A DNA stretch of 49,072 bases from Acidobacteriota bacterium (GCA_016870915.1 VFZY01000017.1:1-49072), one strand, 5' to 3'; counted from the first letter of the stretch, positions 8,127 to 17,451 are shown. Translations and numbers: made by a program. Notes: a model not told the origin generated them from the sequence alone.

Positions 8127-10640
8127 ATGAATGCGCTTATCGGGGTTCCGGTGAGAGGAAATGACTGGGAAAGGCACCTATTTTTTAGGGGGAATCCACC
8201 TAATCTGACCCTGCCCGCTCACATTGGACGGCTCGCCGCCGCGGGCCTGATTTTCCTTCTGGCCGGGTTGCCCGTGCCGGCGCAGCCGGGCTACTACATC
8301 CACACCCTGGCGGGTAGCGACCAGATGGGCGATGGCGGTCCGGCGGAGCGGGCCACGTTCCGGTTCACCCAGGGCTTAGCTTTGGATGGGGCTGGAAACC
8401 TCTACATAGCCGACGCCGACGGGCACCGTGTCCGGCGAATTGCGCCTACCGGAATCATCTCGACGCTCGCGGGCACCGGGGCTCCCGGGTTCACGGGCGA
8501 CGGCGGGCCGGCCAACCGCGCGCGCCTGGACACCCCGTACGGGCTGGCTGCGGACCGGGCGGGGAACGTCTACATCGCCGATCTGGGCAACCGGCGGGTT
8601 CGCCGTGTGGGTCCCGACGGACGAATCGCGACCGTGTTGGGTCCCGATTTTGGCACCCCGCGGAATGTGGCTGTCGACCCGGCGGGGAACCTCTTCGTCT
8701 CCGATTTCGCCGGGCACCGCGTTTGGCGCGTACCAGCGCAAGGAGAGCCGGCGGTGGTGGCGGGCAGCGGAACGGCCGGTAGTGCCGGGGACGGAGGGCC
8801 GGCGCCGGCGGCGCAACTGCGGAATCCGGCCGGCCTGGTTGTGGATGGTGCCGGGGTTCTCTACATTGCCGACAGTGGCAATGGGCGGGTGCGGCGTGTC
8901 GCCAACGGCGCAATCGCCAGCCTGCCGGCGGTGTTCACAGGCCAGCCGACCGGTCTGGCGCTGGCCGGGCAGGACCTTTGGGTGGCCCAGTCGGGCGGGG
9001 TGATCTCGGTGGTGCGGGCGGCTGGCGTACGGGTCTCAACGCTTGAGGGCCGGGACGTGGTGGTGGACCCGCTCGGAACCGCGTACGGCGCCCTTGGGCC
9101 GGCCGTGCTCCGGCTGCGCGCGGGCGGAGTGGATCGTCTGGCGGGTTCGCCCGAGGCGTCGTTTCGGGGCGATGATGGCCCGGCCGATCTGGCGCTGCTG
9201 AACACGCCGGGGGAGGTGGCTGTGGACCGGGATGGGGTGGTCTACTTCGCCGACGAGGGGAACCGCAGGATCCGGCGGATTGGGCGGAATGGCGTGATTC
9301 AGACCATCGCCGGTCCGGATGGGCTGGCTGCGCCGCGCGGGGTGGCTGTGGACGCCGCGGGTGCGGTCTGGTTTTCCGATCCGCCGAGACATGGTGTGTT
9401 CCGGATCGGTCCGGGGGGTCCTGTCCTGATGGCGGGGACCGGAGTGCCTGGGTTCGGCGGTGACGGCGGGCCGGGCACTGCGGCAGCGCTCAACCTGCCG
9501 TGCGGCATCACGTTTGACCGCAACGGCAACCTGTTGATCGCCGATGCCGGCAATCATCGTGTCCGGCTGCTGGGTCCGGACGGAAAACTGGTCACTCTGA
9601 TGGAAGGGCTCAGCTATCCACGGGGAGTGACGGCGGACTCGGCAGGCAATGTGTATGTGGCCGACACCGGCAACAACCGCGTGGCGTGGCTCAACACCAA
9701 CGGAATTCTGGCCGAACTGCCGCTCGATTCGTTACGGTTTCCCTACGGCGTGGCGATGGGCCGCGACGGCTCGCTGCTGGTGGCGGACTCCGAGAATCAC
9801 AGGATCCTGGTGCGGAGACCGGGAGGTGGCATCGAAAGCATTGCCGGCACCCGGGAGCCGGGGCTGGCGGGTGACGGGGGTCCGGCAGTGGAGGCGCGCC
9901 TGCGTTTTCCCCTGTCGCTGGCCGTAACCCCGGCGGGCGACATCCTGATCAGTGACCGGGATAACCACCGCATTCGCCGTCTGACCGGTGAGCTTGACAC
10001 CCTGCCTGCGGCGTTCCAGACAGGCCTTCTGGTGAGCGCGGCAACACAGACCGGCGGCGCGGTGGCGCCGGGCGAACTGGTATCGATTCTCGGAGTGGAC
10101 CTGGCGGGCGGGCCGGCCGAGATCCGGGTGAACGGGGCCGCCGCGCCGGTGCTGGGCCAGGATGCCGGGCGGCTGACAGTCCAGGTCCCGGAACATGTCG
10201 AGGAGGGGGCCCGGGCAAGGGTGGACCTGCGGGTGGCGGGTGAGGTGCGGTTCGCGGTCGAAATTCCAGTGGTGGCGGCCCGGCCGGGCCTGTTCACGGA
10301 AGCGGGCCAGCGGGGTCAGGCGGTTGCCATCCACGAAGATGGTTTACGCAACGGCCCGGACCGGCCCGTGGCGGCCGGCGGTGTGGTTCAGTTGTTCGCC
10401 ACCGGTTTGGGACGCTCCCGGCCGGAGCCCCCGCAGGCGCCCCTGCTGGCTGTAACCGTGACCGTGGGCGGGGAGCCGGCCGAGGTCCTCTACACCGGCC
10501 ATGCGCCGGGGCAGACGGGCGTGGCGCAGATTAACATCAGGGTTCCGGCCAGCGCCGCCCCCGGTGAACGGCCCCTGCAGGTTCGAGCCGGGGAAGCGGT
10601 GAGCCCGGCTGGGGTCCACCTGACGGTTCGCGGCAACTGA
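8127..10640 (+). CDS. Large secreted NHL-repeat protein with Solibacter-type C-terminal domain
   Basis: About 837 residues. A hydrophobic segment, GRLAAAGLIFLLAGLPVPAQ, is the signal peptide. Roughly ten NHL-type blades follow, each with a motif of the form VAVDxxGNxYxADxxNxRVRR and intervening GTGxPGFxGDGGPA linkers, forming one or two propellers. The last ~200 residues (VAPGELVSILGVDLAGGP... to QINIRVPASAAPGERPLQV) resemble the C-terminal domain common in Solibacter relatives (TIGR03437-like, recognised from memory). Function is unknown and probably extracellular binding. The start is uncertain. ATG 8127 has GGGAAG upstream, and GTG 8118 is also possible. A start nearer the signal peptide would leave room for a promoter between the divergent genes. 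Confidence 0.85.
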   Translation: MNALIGVPVRGNDWERHLFFRGNPPNLTLPAHIGRLAAAGLIFLLAGLPVPAQPGYYIHTLAGSDQMGDGGPAERATFRFTQGLALDGAGNLYIADADGHRVRRIAPTGIISTLAGTGAPGFTGDGGPANRARLDTPYGLAADRAGNVYIADLGNRRVRRVGPDGRIATVLGPDFGTPRNVAVDPAGNLFVSDFAGHRVWRVPAQGEPAVVAGSGTAGSAGDGGPAPAAQLRNPAGLVVDGAGVLYIADSGNGRVRRVANGAIASLPAVFTGQPTGLALAGQDLWVAQSGGVISVVRAAGVRVSTLEGRDVVVDPLGTAYGALGPAVLRLRAGGVDRLAGSPEASFRGDDGPADLALLNTPGEVAVDRDGVVYFADEGNRRIRRIGRNGVIQTIAGPDGLAAPRGVAVDAAGAVWFSDPPRHGVFRIGPGGPVLMAGTGVPGFGGDGGPGTAAALNLPCGITFDRNGNLLIADAGNHRVRLLGPDGKLVTLMEGLSYPRGVTADSAGNVYVADTGNNRVAWLNTNGILAELPLDSLRFPYGVAMGRDGSLLVADSENHRILVRRPGGGIESIAGTREPGLAGDGGPAVEARLRFPLSLAVTPAGDILISDRDNHRIRRLTGELDTLPAAFQTGLLVSAATQTGGAVAPGELVSILGVDLAGGPAEIRVNGAAAPVLGQDAGRLTVQVPEHVEEGARARVDLRVAGEVRFAVEIPVVAARPGLFTEAGQRGQAVAIHEDGLRNGPDRPVAAGGVVQLFATGLGRSRPEPPQAPLLAVTVTVGGEPAEVLYTGHAPGQTGVAQINIRVPASAAPGERPLQVRAGEAVSPAGVHLTVRGN

Positions 10641-10673
10641 TTTCGTTTCGCGCAAACGCTGGCACGGAGATGC

Positions 10674-10679
10674 TATCCT
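10674..10679 (+). promoter_or_regulatory. Extended -10-like TGCTATCCT before acpP
   Basis: TGC followed by TATCCT (10674-10679) ends 9 nt before ATG 10689. This is compatible with a very short leader. No convincing -35 element is visible. Confidence 0.3.
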
Positions 10680-10688
10680 GAAGAACTC

Positions 10689-10934
10689 ATGTCCCGCGAA
10701 ACTATTGAACCCAAAGTTAAGCAGATCATTGTCGAGCAATTGGGCGTGGATGAGGGCCAGGTGGATGGCACCGCGGCGTTCATCGACGACCTGGGCGCGG
10801 ACTCGCTGGATGTCGTCGAGATGGTGATGGCTTTCGAGGAAGCCTTCGAGATCGAGATTCCCGACGACGATGCCGAAAAGATCCGCACGGTCCAGGACGC
10901 CATCAATTACATCGTCGACAAGAAGGCGAAGTAG
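10689..10934 (+). CDS. acpP: Acyl carrier protein
   Basis: An 81-residue acidic protein carrying the growing acyl chain in type II fatty acid synthesis. The phosphopantetheine attachment motif [14 protein letters not shown] is present, with Ser39 as the attachment site. Helix II/III residues [17 protein letters not shown] match AcpP. Length is normal. It lies directly before fabF, the usual acpP-fabF order. A GAAGAA stretch lies just upstream of the ATG. Confidence 0.95.
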   Translation: MSRETIEPKVKQIIVEQLGVDEGQVDGTAAFIDDLGADSLDVVEMVMAFEEAFEIEIPDDDAEKIRTVQDAINYIVDKKAK

Positions 10935-10955
10935 TCCGCTTTCAGGGAGACCAGA

Positions 10956-12194
10956 TTGGCGCGTAGAGTCGTCGTTACAGGCGTGGGGCTTGTGTCCTCG
11001 CTCGGCGTTGGAACCGAAGAGACCTGGCAGGGTCTGTTAGCCGCACGCTCCGGTATCTCACCCATTCAGGGTTTCGATGCCACCGCTTTCGCTTCCCGCA
11101 TCGCGGGCGAAGTGAAGGTTTTCGATCCGCTTCAGTTCATCGAGAAAAAAGAGGTCAAGAAGATGGCGCGCTTCATGCATTTCGCCATTGCCGCCTCTGA
11201 TTTCGCGATGGCGGAGTCCGGTCTGAAGATCACGGCGGACAACGCTGAACAGGTGGGTGTCTACATCGGCAGCGGCATCGGCGGCTTCGAGGTGATTGAG
11301 CGCGAACACCAGACGCTGCTCGAGCGGGGTCCGAACCGGATCTCGCCGTTCTTCATTCCCGCCGTGATCGTCAACCTTGCCTCCGGTTACGTATCGATCC
11401 GGACCGGCGCCAAAGGCCCCAACTCGGCCACGGCCACAGCCTGCACCACCAGCGCGCACTCCATCGGCGATTCGTTCCGCCTGATCCAGCACGGCTATGC
11501 CGATGCCATGATCTGCGGGGGCGCTGAGGCGGCCATCACGCCGATGGGCGTGGGCGGGTTTGCCGCCATGCGCGCCCTCTCCACCCGGAATCACGAACCG
11601 GAACGGGCCAGCCGCCCTTGGGATAAGGATCGGGACGGCTTCGTGGTAGGCGAGGGCGCCGGCATCCTGGTGTTGGAAGAACTGGACCATGCACTGGTCC
11701 GGGGCGCGAAGATTCTGGCGGAAGTCTGCGGCTACGGCATGAGCGGCGACGCCTACCACATCACGTCGCCTTCGGAAGACGGCGACGGGGCGTTCCGAGT
11801 GATGCGCAATGCCTTGCGCGATGCCAAGCTGGAGCCCGCTGCCATCGATTACATCAACGCCCACGGAACCTCCACTCCCATCGGCGACCAGATCGAATCC
11901 CGGGCCATTCGCCGCTGCTTCGGAGAGCACGCAAATGCCGTCGCGGTGAGTTCCACCAAGTCCATGACCGGCCACCTGTTGGGTGGCGCCGGCGGGCTGG
12001 AAGCCGGCATCACCGTGCTGGCCATCCGCGATCAGATCGCGCCGCCCACGGCGAATCACGATACGCCAGGGCAGGACTGCGATCTGGACTACGTGCCGAA
12101 CAAGGCTCGGCCGATGAAGATCGACTGTGCGCTGAGCAACTCGTTCGGGTTCGGCGGCACGAACGGCTCGCTGATCTTCCGGCGTTATCATTAG
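10956..12194 (+). CDS. fabF: 3-oxoacyl-ACP synthase II (KAS II)
   Basis: A 412-residue condensing enzyme that elongates acyl-ACP with malonyl-ACP in the cytosol. The Cys-His-His triad is complete: Cys163 in TACTTSAHS, His303 in NAHGTSTPIGD and His340 in KSMTGHLLGGAGG. The N-terminal VVVTGVGLVSSLG and C-terminal NSFGFGGTN are also typical. The start is TTG 10956 with AGGGAG upstream. It begins 21 bp after acpP. Confidence 0.95.
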   Translation: MARRVVVTGVGLVSSLGVGTEETWQGLLAARSGISPIQGFDATAFASRIAGEVKVFDPLQFIEKKEVKKMARFMHFAIAASDFAMAESGLKITADNAEQVGVYIGSGIGGFEVIEREHQTLLERGPNRISPFFIPAVIVNLASGYVSIRTGAKGPNSATATACTTSAHSIGDSFRLIQHGYADAMICGGAEAAITPMGVGGFAAMRALSTRNHEPERASRPWDKDRDGFVVGEGAGILVLEELDHALVRGAKILAEVCGYGMSGDAYHITSPSEDGDGAFRVMRNALRDAKLEPAAIDYINAHGTSTPIGDQIESRAIRRCFGEHANAVAVSSTKSMTGHLLGGAGGLEAGITVLAIRDQIAPPTANHDTPGQDCDLDYVPNKARPMKIDCALSNSFGFGGTNGSLIFRRYH

Positions 12195-12235
12195 GAATCA
12201 GGCCGGTTCCGGCCGCGAAATCGAGAGTTCCCATC

Positions 12236-13009
12236 ATGAAAATCATCGTCGCGATGAAGCAGGTGCCTGCTCGCGATTCGCAATTGCGCCCGGCCGGCGG
12301 CGGCCGCTGGATCGACGAGTCCGACCTGACGTTTGAGATCAACGAGCCGGATGCCTACGCTCTGGAAGAGGCTCTCCAGCTGAAGGAGCGCGCGGGGGGC
12401 GGCGAAGTGATCGCGTTGTGCGCCGGTCCGGCCCGCGCCCAGTCCTCCATCCGCGAAGCCCTGGCCAAGGGGGCCGACCGTGCCATCCACGTGGAAGAAG
12501 ACGGTCTGGCATCGCTCGACACGCTGGCGCTGGCCCGGCTGTTGGCGGCGGCGGTGCGGGCCGAATCTCCGGACCTGGTGCTTACCGGCCTGCAATCGGA
12601 CGACATGGGGTACGGCCAGGCGGGTGTGGTGCTGGCGGAGCTGCTGGGCTACGCGCACTCCACCATCATCATGCAGGTTGAGCGGACCGGCGATGGAATC
12701 CGGGTGAAGCGCGAACTGGAGGATGGCTGGTTCCAGTTCATCGAACTGCCCCTGCCCGCCGTGCTTACCATTCAATCCGGCATCAACAGGCTTCGCTACG
12801 CCACGCTGATGGGTATCAAGAAGGCTAAAACCAAGGAACTGAAGCGGCTGACGGCGGCCGAACTTGGCGTGGACTTGGCTTCGGCTGTACACCTGGAGGC
12901 GGTCTACGCTCCCAAAAAATCGAAACAAACCCAAATCCTGGAAGGCAATGCCAAGGAAGCCGCGGCAAAGCTGGTGGAGAAGCTGAAGTTCGAGGTGAAG
13001 GTGATATGA
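12236..13009 (+). CDS. etfB: Electron transfer flavoprotein, beta subunit
   Basis: A 257-residue ETF beta subunit that with EtfA carries electrons from acyl-CoA and other dehydrogenases to ETF:quinone oxidoreductase. It opens with MKIIVAMKQVPARDS and has the AMP-binding fold with INEPDAYALEEALQLKE, GADRAIHVEED and DLVLTGLQSDD. Length matches the family. Its last four bases overlap the etfA start (ATGA), a sign of translational coupling and 1:1 expression. It lies 41 bp behind fabF, so it may share transcription with the fatty-acid genes. Confidence 0.93.
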   Translation: MKIIVAMKQVPARDSQLRPAGGGRWIDESDLTFEINEPDAYALEEALQLKERAGGGEVIALCAGPARAQSSIREALAKGADRAIHVEEDGLASLDTLALARLLAAAVRAESPDLVLTGLQSDDMGYGQAGVVLAELLGYAHSTIIMQVERTGDGIRVKRELEDGWFQFIELPLPAVLTIQSGINRLRYATLMGIKKAKTKELKRLTAAELGVDLASAVHLEAVYAPKKSKQTQILEGNAKEAAAKLVEKLKFEVKVI

Positions 13010-13980
13010 GCGGCGTCCTGGTGGTGATGGAGCAGGCGGGCGGCGCCTGGCACAAGATGTCGTGGGAGACGCTGGTGGCCGGCCAGCAGGCGGCGCGCGC
13101 CATGGGCCAGCCGCTGGTGGCCGCCGTGGTGGGTTCGGGCGTGAGCCCGCTGGCCGCGGAACTGGCATGCAGGGTGGCCGCGCGGGTGGTGGCGGTGGAC
13201 GAGCCGCGGCTGGAATCTTACTCAGCGGACGGCTTCGCGGATGCCGTCGCGGCACTGGTTCGCCACACGGGAGCCGCTTTGGTGCTGTTCCCTCACACCT
13301 ATCAGGTGCGCGATTTCGCCCCCAAGGTGGCCACGCGTTTCAACCAAGTGCTGGTGAGCGACGTGGTGCGTCTGGATGTGGAAGATGGCGCCGTGCGCTT
13401 CACGCGGCAGCTCTTCCAGGGCAAGATGAACGCTGGCTTCCGTCCGGCGGGCGGCGGCCCGGTGTTTGCCTCGGTGCAGGCCGGTTCCTACCGGCCCGAT
13501 GAGTTGCAGGCGGGGTCCGGCACCGTGGAGACGTTCACGCCAGAACTGGGCGTCATCCGCGCCCGGCATGAGGCGCCGTTCCGGGAATCTTCGCGCGCTG
13601 TCGATCTTACGGCGGCGGAGATCATCGTCTCGGTGGGCCGGGGTATCAAGGAGAAAGAGAACATTGCGGTGGTGGAAGAACTGGCCCGCGCGCTGGGCGG
13701 AGAACTGGCCGCGTCCCGCCCCATCTGCGATAACGGCTGGCTGCCGATGGAGCGGCAGGTGGGAAGTTCCGGGCAGACGGTGTCACCAAAGGTCTATATC
13801 GCCGTGGGAATCTCCGGCGCCATTCAGCATCTGGTGGGGATGAAGGGGTCCAAGGCGATTGTCGCCATCAACAAGGACTCAAACGCGCCCATCTTTGAAG
13901 TGGCCGACTACGGCATTGTGGGTGACCTTTTCGAAGTGGTGCCCGCGCTGGTGGAAGAGGTCCGCAAGGCGAAGGGCTGA
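13006..13980 (+). CDS. etfA: Electron transfer flavoprotein, alpha subunit
   Basis: A 324-residue FAD-binding ETF alpha subunit. The N-terminal half resembles the beta-subunit fold. The C-terminal FAD domain (~200-324) has VSVGRGIKEKENI, RPICDNGWLPMERQVGSSGQ, the PKVYIAVGISGAIQHLVGM flavin motif and IVAINKDSNAPIFEVADYGIVGD. All are canonical. It starts with the ATGA overlap of etfB. No bifurcating-type partner such as an acyl-CoA dehydrogenase or Fix protein is adjacent, so a general respiratory role is the simplest reading. Confidence 0.94.
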   Translation: MSGVLVVMEQAGGAWHKMSWETLVAGQQAARAMGQPLVAAVVGSGVSPLAAELACRVAARVVAVDEPRLESYSADGFADAVAALVRHTGAALVLFPHTYQVRDFAPKVATRFNQVLVSDVVRLDVEDGAVRFTRQLFQGKMNAGFRPAGGGPVFASVQAGSYRPDELQAGSGTVETFTPELGVIRARHEAPFRESSRAVDLTAAEIIVSVGRGIKEKENIAVVEELARALGGELAASRPICDNGWLPMERQVGSSGQTVSPKVYIAVGISGAIQHLVGMKGSKAIVAINKDSNAPIFEVADYGIVGDLFEVVPALVEEVRKAKG

Positions 13981-14036
13981 CGCGCCGCCGGCGGCGGAGA
14001 CCACCGGAGGGGGTGCAGTCCAGGGCATCTCTGTAC

Positions 14037-14042
14037 TACCAT
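14037..14042 (+). promoter_or_regulatory. -10-like TACCAT at -12 to -7 of the aldo/keto reductase ATG
   Basis: TACCAT (TANNNT) ends 6 nt before ATG 14049, and no Shine-Dalgarno sequence is near. The geometry suggests transcription starting at the ATG itself. Confidence 0.35.
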
Positions 14043-14048
14043 CGGACC

Positions 14049-15020
14049 ATGCGACGCAGAACCTTTTTCCAGACCACCGCCCTCCAGACCACTGCCGCCG
14101 CCTCCATGGCTGCCGGCGTTTCCCAGGCGGCCACTGCGGTTGGCGACGTTCCCAAGCGCGTGTTCGGCAAGACCGGTGAGAAGCTCACCATCGTCGGCCA
14201 GGCTTCCGGCCGGTTCCCCATGATCGGCTGGGATGAGGCCGTCGCGGTCACCCGCCGCGCCTATGAACTGGGCATCAACTATTTCGACTGCGCGCGCCTG
14301 TATTGGAACGGGCGCTCGGAGGAAGTCTACGCCGCCGCTCTCGGCGATGTCCGCAAGAAGGTTTTCGTCACCACCAAGTGCCATATCTACGATAAGGCCA
14401 GCGCTGAGAAGTCGCTTGAGGCCTCGCTCAAGGCGCTCAAGACCGACTACATCGACCTCTGGCAGGTGCATCAGGTGGGCGAAATGAAAGAGGTTGAGCA
14501 GATCTTCGGTCCCAACGGATCGCTCGAGGTGTTCGTCAAGGCCAGGAAGGAAGGCAAGTGCCGCTTCATCGGGTTCACCGGCCATCGCGACCCCGAAGTG
14601 CACCTGGCTCTCCTCAAGGGCTTTGCCGATTGGGACACCATCCTCATGCCTCTCAATCCGGCTGACCCCGCCTATCTCAGCTTCGAAAAGATGGTGCTGC
14701 CCAAGGCGGTGGAACGCGGCATGGGTATTCAGGCCATGAAGACCACGGCGAACTCGCGTCTGCTGCACTCCATCACATTGCGCGACTGCCTGAGCTATGT
14801 GCTCAGCCTTCCCGTGCATGCCATCACGCTGGGGGCCACCACCATCGGCCAGATCGAGGACGACGTGCGCATCGCCAGGAGCTTCAAGCAACTGGACGAA
14901 ACTCAGTTGGCCGCCATCCGCACCCGGGCCGCTCGCTTCAAAGGCCCCGACCTCGAGAACTGGAAGAGGAACACGGAGCGGGCCGAGGCGCACATCTATC
15001 GCGACGGCGTGCCGGCGTAG
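14049..15020 (+). CDS. Exported aldo/keto reductase
   Basis: A 323-residue NAD(P)H-type aldo/keto reductase with an unusually clear export leader, MRRRTFFQTTALQTTAAAS, of Tat type. The catalytic tetrad positions are visible: Asp80 and Tyr85 in NYFDCARLYWNGRSEE, Lys110 in FVTTKC and His in DLWQVHQVG. The C-terminal part keeps LGATTIGQIEDDV, the cofactor-binding region, but not the [4Fe-4S] tail of some relatives. An exported AKR would need its cofactor bound before Tat export. The substrate is unknown. The frame is open from 14013, but ATG 14049 starts the leader. It is followed 12 bp later by a molybdenum-hydroxylase pair, possibly in one operon. Confidence 0.87.
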   Translation: MRRRTFFQTTALQTTAAASMAAGVSQAATAVGDVPKRVFGKTGEKLTIVGQASGRFPMIGWDEAVAVTRRAYELGINYFDCARLYWNGRSEEVYAAALGDVRKKVFVTTKCHIYDKASAEKSLEASLKALKTDYIDLWQVHQVGEMKEVEQIFGPNGSLEVFVKARKEGKCRFIGFTGHRDPEVHLALLKGFADWDTILMPLNPADPAYLSFEKMVLPKAVERGMGIQAMKTTANSRLLHSITLRDCLSYVLSLPVHAITLGATTIGQIEDDVRIARSFKQLDETQLAAIRTRAARFKGPDLENWKRNTERAEAHIYRDGVPA

Positions 15021-15032
15021 CCCGGAGCCGTT

Positions 15033-15506
15033 GTGCCCAGCTACCGGATTACCGTGAATGGCGAGCGTCGGCGCACGGAGAGCGCCGCCGGCCGGCCGCT
15101 GCTTGATGTCCTGCGCGAGGATTTCGCACTCACCGGAACCAAGTTCGGGTGCGGCGAAGGCCAGTGCCGGGCATGCACCGTTCTGCTGGATGGCGCGCCT
15201 ATCACCTCGTGCAACACACCGGTGAGTGCCGCTCAGGGCCGCCGCGTCACAACGATTGAAGGTCTTGCCTCCGGCGATCGCCTCCACCCCGTGCAGCAGG
15301 CGTTCCTCGACGAGGGCGCGATGCAGTGCGGCTATTGCGTGCCCGGCATGATCCTGCGTTCGGCGGCGCTGCTCGAAAAGACGCCCCGGCCCACGGAAGC
15401 CCGGATTATCGAGGCCCTGAACGGCAATCTCTGCCGGTGCTGCGGCTATGAAGCGATCCTCAAGGCGGTGCATCGAGCCGCGGCGAAGGGGCCACCTCAT
15501 GCCTGA
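15033..15506 (+). CDS. Molybdenum hydroxylase [2Fe-2S] small subunit
   Basis: A 157-residue ferredoxin-like subunit of a xanthine-dehydrogenase-family enzyme (IorA/CoxS type) that passes electrons from the molybdenum site. Cysteines for the first cluster are C40, C45, C48 and C60. Those for the second are C99, C102, C134 and C136 in QCGYC and CRCCGY. The first motif reads CGEGQCRAC, where an Arg stands at the position that is usually Gly. An extra Cys137 follows the last pair. The start is GTG 15033 behind CCGGAG. It overlaps the large subunit by 8 nt, so the two are co-translated. Confidence 0.9.
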   Translation: MPSYRITVNGERRRTESAAGRPLLDVLREDFALTGTKFGCGEGQCRACTVLLDGAPITSCNTPVSAAQGRRVTTIEGLASGDRLHPVQQAFLDEGAMQCGYCVPGMILRSAALLEKTPRPTEARIIEALNGNLCRCCGYEAILKAVHRAAAKGPPHA

Positions 15507-17448
15507 CCCGCACAATGAGCCTGACCGCTGCGAACTGCGCGAACCGCCGGCCTATCAGTTCACTCCCACCCGCCGCGAAGCCATCGCCCTGCTGGGCGCT
15601 GGCGTCCTGATCACCGTGCCCGCCCTGGCGCAGCGGGGCGCCGAGACCGCGGGAGCACGGCTCCACGTGGGCGACGATGGCATCGTCACCGTACTCACAG
15701 GCAAGGTCGAGGTGGGGCAGGGTGCGCGTACGGAAATCGCGATGGCAGCCGCGGAAGAGCTGGGGTTGCCGCTGGCCAGGGTTCGCGTGCTGATGGCGGA
15801 TACGGACGCGGTGCCCGACGACGGCATCACGGCCGGCAGCCGCACCACGCCATCCACGTTGCCCGCGGTGCGCCGGGCGGCCGCGGCAGCCCGGCAATGG
15901 CTGGCATCGCGCAAGGCCAGGCTGGATGATGCCGTCATTCCGCCGGACGTTGCCCTGAAGCGCGTGGATGAGTGGCGCATCCTGGGTCAATCCCACCCTC
16001 AGACCCACGCCCGCGACATCGTCACGGGGCGCCACCAGTTTCCTTCCGATATCCGCCGCCCCGGCATGTTGTACGGAGCGGTGCTGCGGCCGCCCGCGTA
16101 CGGCGCCACCCTGGAGTGGGTGGATAAAGCCGCCGCCGCGAAGGTGCCGGGCGTCGTGGCGGTCCACGACGGCGCCTTCGCCGGATGCGCGGCGCCGTCT
16201 CTGCATGCCGCGCGCCAGGGCGTGGAAGCATTGGCCACAGGGGCCAGGTGGCAGCGCGGCGAGCACCCCGCTTCCGCTGAGATGGCGGCGTATCTGAAGA
16301 AAACCGCCAAACCCCCACGCACCCAGAATCGGGGGGCGGTTGAGGAGGCGATGGCGGCCGCAGCCAGACGGCATTCGGCCACCTACTTCGTTCCCTACAT
16401 CCAGCATGCCCCCATGGAGCCGCGCGCGGCCGTGGCCGAATGGTCCGAGGGCAAGCTCACCGTGTGGACAGGCACCCAGAATCCGCATGGCGTCCGCGGG
16501 CAACTGGCCCAGGCGTTCAACCTTCCCACGGCCCGGGTCCGGGTGATCGTACCCGACGCGGGCGGCGGTTTCGGCGGCAAGCACACCGGCGAAGTGGCCA
16601 TTGAGGCGGCCCGTCTGGCTCGCGAGTCCGGCAAGCCGGTTTCGCTGCGCTGGCCGCGCGGCGACGAGTTCACCTGGGCCTATTTCCGGCCCGCCGGCCT
16701 GTTTGAAGCCGCCGCCGGCCTGGATGCCGAGGGTAGGATCACCGCCTGGGATTTCAGTACCTACAATGCTGGAACGGCGGGTATCGAAAGCCCCTACCGC
16801 GGCGCCGTTTCACGGACGCGTTTCCATGAGACCGCCATGCCCGTACGGCAAGGGTCCTATCGCGGCATCGCGGCCACAACGAACAATTTTGCCAGGGAAT
16901 GTTTCGTCGATGAGTTGGCCGAACTGGCCGGCCGCGACCCGCTGGAGTTCCGTCTGGCCCACCTGGAGAATGACCGGCTTCGTGCCGTGCTCACCGTGGC
17001 GGCGGAAAAGTTCGGCTGGGCGAGCCGCCGGAAAGGCACTGGCATTGCCTGTGGCGTCGAGAAAGGATCCTATGTCGCGGCGTGCGCCGAACTGGAGGGC
17101 GGCGCAATCCGCCGGCTGCACATGGCGTATGAATGCGGTGCGATTCTCAACCCGGCGAATCTGCGGGCCCAGGTGGTCGGGTCCATCATCCAGGGGCTTG
17201 GCGGCGCACTCACGGAGGAGGCGCGCTTTACGAAGGGCATCCTGGAGACGGACCGCTTCTCACGCTATCGCGTACCCCGGTTCCGGGATGTGCCTCCCAT
17301 TGAGGTCCATCTTGTCGACCGGCGTGATCTCAATCCCGTGGGCGCGGGTGAAACGCCCATCATCGCCGTGGCCCCGGCCATCGCCAACGCGGCCTTCCAC
17401 CTTACCGGAGACCGTCTTCGCTCCCTGCCGTTGCGCTGGAAAGCGTAG
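15499..17448 (+). CDS. Molybdenum hydroxylase large subunit (xanthine dehydrogenase family)
   Basis: A 649-residue molybdopterin-binding subunit, similar in layout to isoquinoline 1-oxidoreductase IorB. A short polar N-terminus is followed by TRREAIALLGAGVLITVPALA (24-44), a Tat-like leader as in the IorB group. Further on are GKVEVGQGARTEIAMAAAEE, the molybdopterin loop GGGFGGKHTGE (355 on), RQGSYRGIAATTNN and VGAGETP with Glu618 in the position of the catalytic Glu. It hydroxylates an aldehyde, purine or N-heterocycle with water as oxygen donor, but the substrate cannot be named. ATG 15499 gives the ATGCCTGA overlap with the small subunit. No separate FAD subunit is adjacent, consistent with the two-subunit IorAB layout. 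Confidence 0.88.
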   Translation: MPDPHNEPDRCELREPPAYQFTPTRREAIALLGAGVLITVPALAQRGAETAGARLHVGDDGIVTVLTGKVEVGQGARTEIAMAAAEELGLPLARVRVLMADTDAVPDDGITAGSRTTPSTLPAVRRAAAAARQWLASRKARLDDAVIPPDVALKRVDEWRILGQSHPQTHARDIVTGRHQFPSDIRRPGMLYGAVLRPPAYGATLEWVDKAAAAKVPGVVAVHDGAFAGCAAPSLHAARQGVEALATGARWQRGEHPASAEMAAYLKKTAKPPRTQNRGAVEEAMAAAARRHSATYFVPYIQHAPMEPRAAVAEWSEGKLTVWTGTQNPHGVRGQLAQAFNLPTARVRVIVPDAGGGFGGKHTGEVAIEAARLARESGKPVSLRWPRGDEFTWAYFRPAGLFEAAAGLDAEGRITAWDFSTYNAGTAGIESPYRGAVSRTRFHETAMPVRQGSYRGIAATTNNFARECFVDELAELAGRDPLEFRLAHLENDRLRAVLTVAAEKFGWASRRKGTGIACGVEKGSYVAACAELEGGAIRRLHMAYECGAILNPANLRAQVVGSIIQGLGGALTEEARFTKGILETDRFSRYRVPRFRDVPPIEVHLVDRRDLNPVGAGETPIIAVAPAIANAAFHLTGDRLRSLPLRWKA

Positions 17449-17451
17449 CGG

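Noticed and set aside
10641-10688. tRNA or small RNA gene in short intergenic gaps
   Set aside because: None of the gaps shows a cloverleaf, a T-loop GTTCRANNC motif or a conserved RNA fold beyond the terminator hairpins listed.
13908-15515. 535-codon minus-strand frame over the aldo/keto reductase
   Set aside because: Antisense to well-defined motifs of the reductase and [2Fe-2S] subunit, with no domain of its own.
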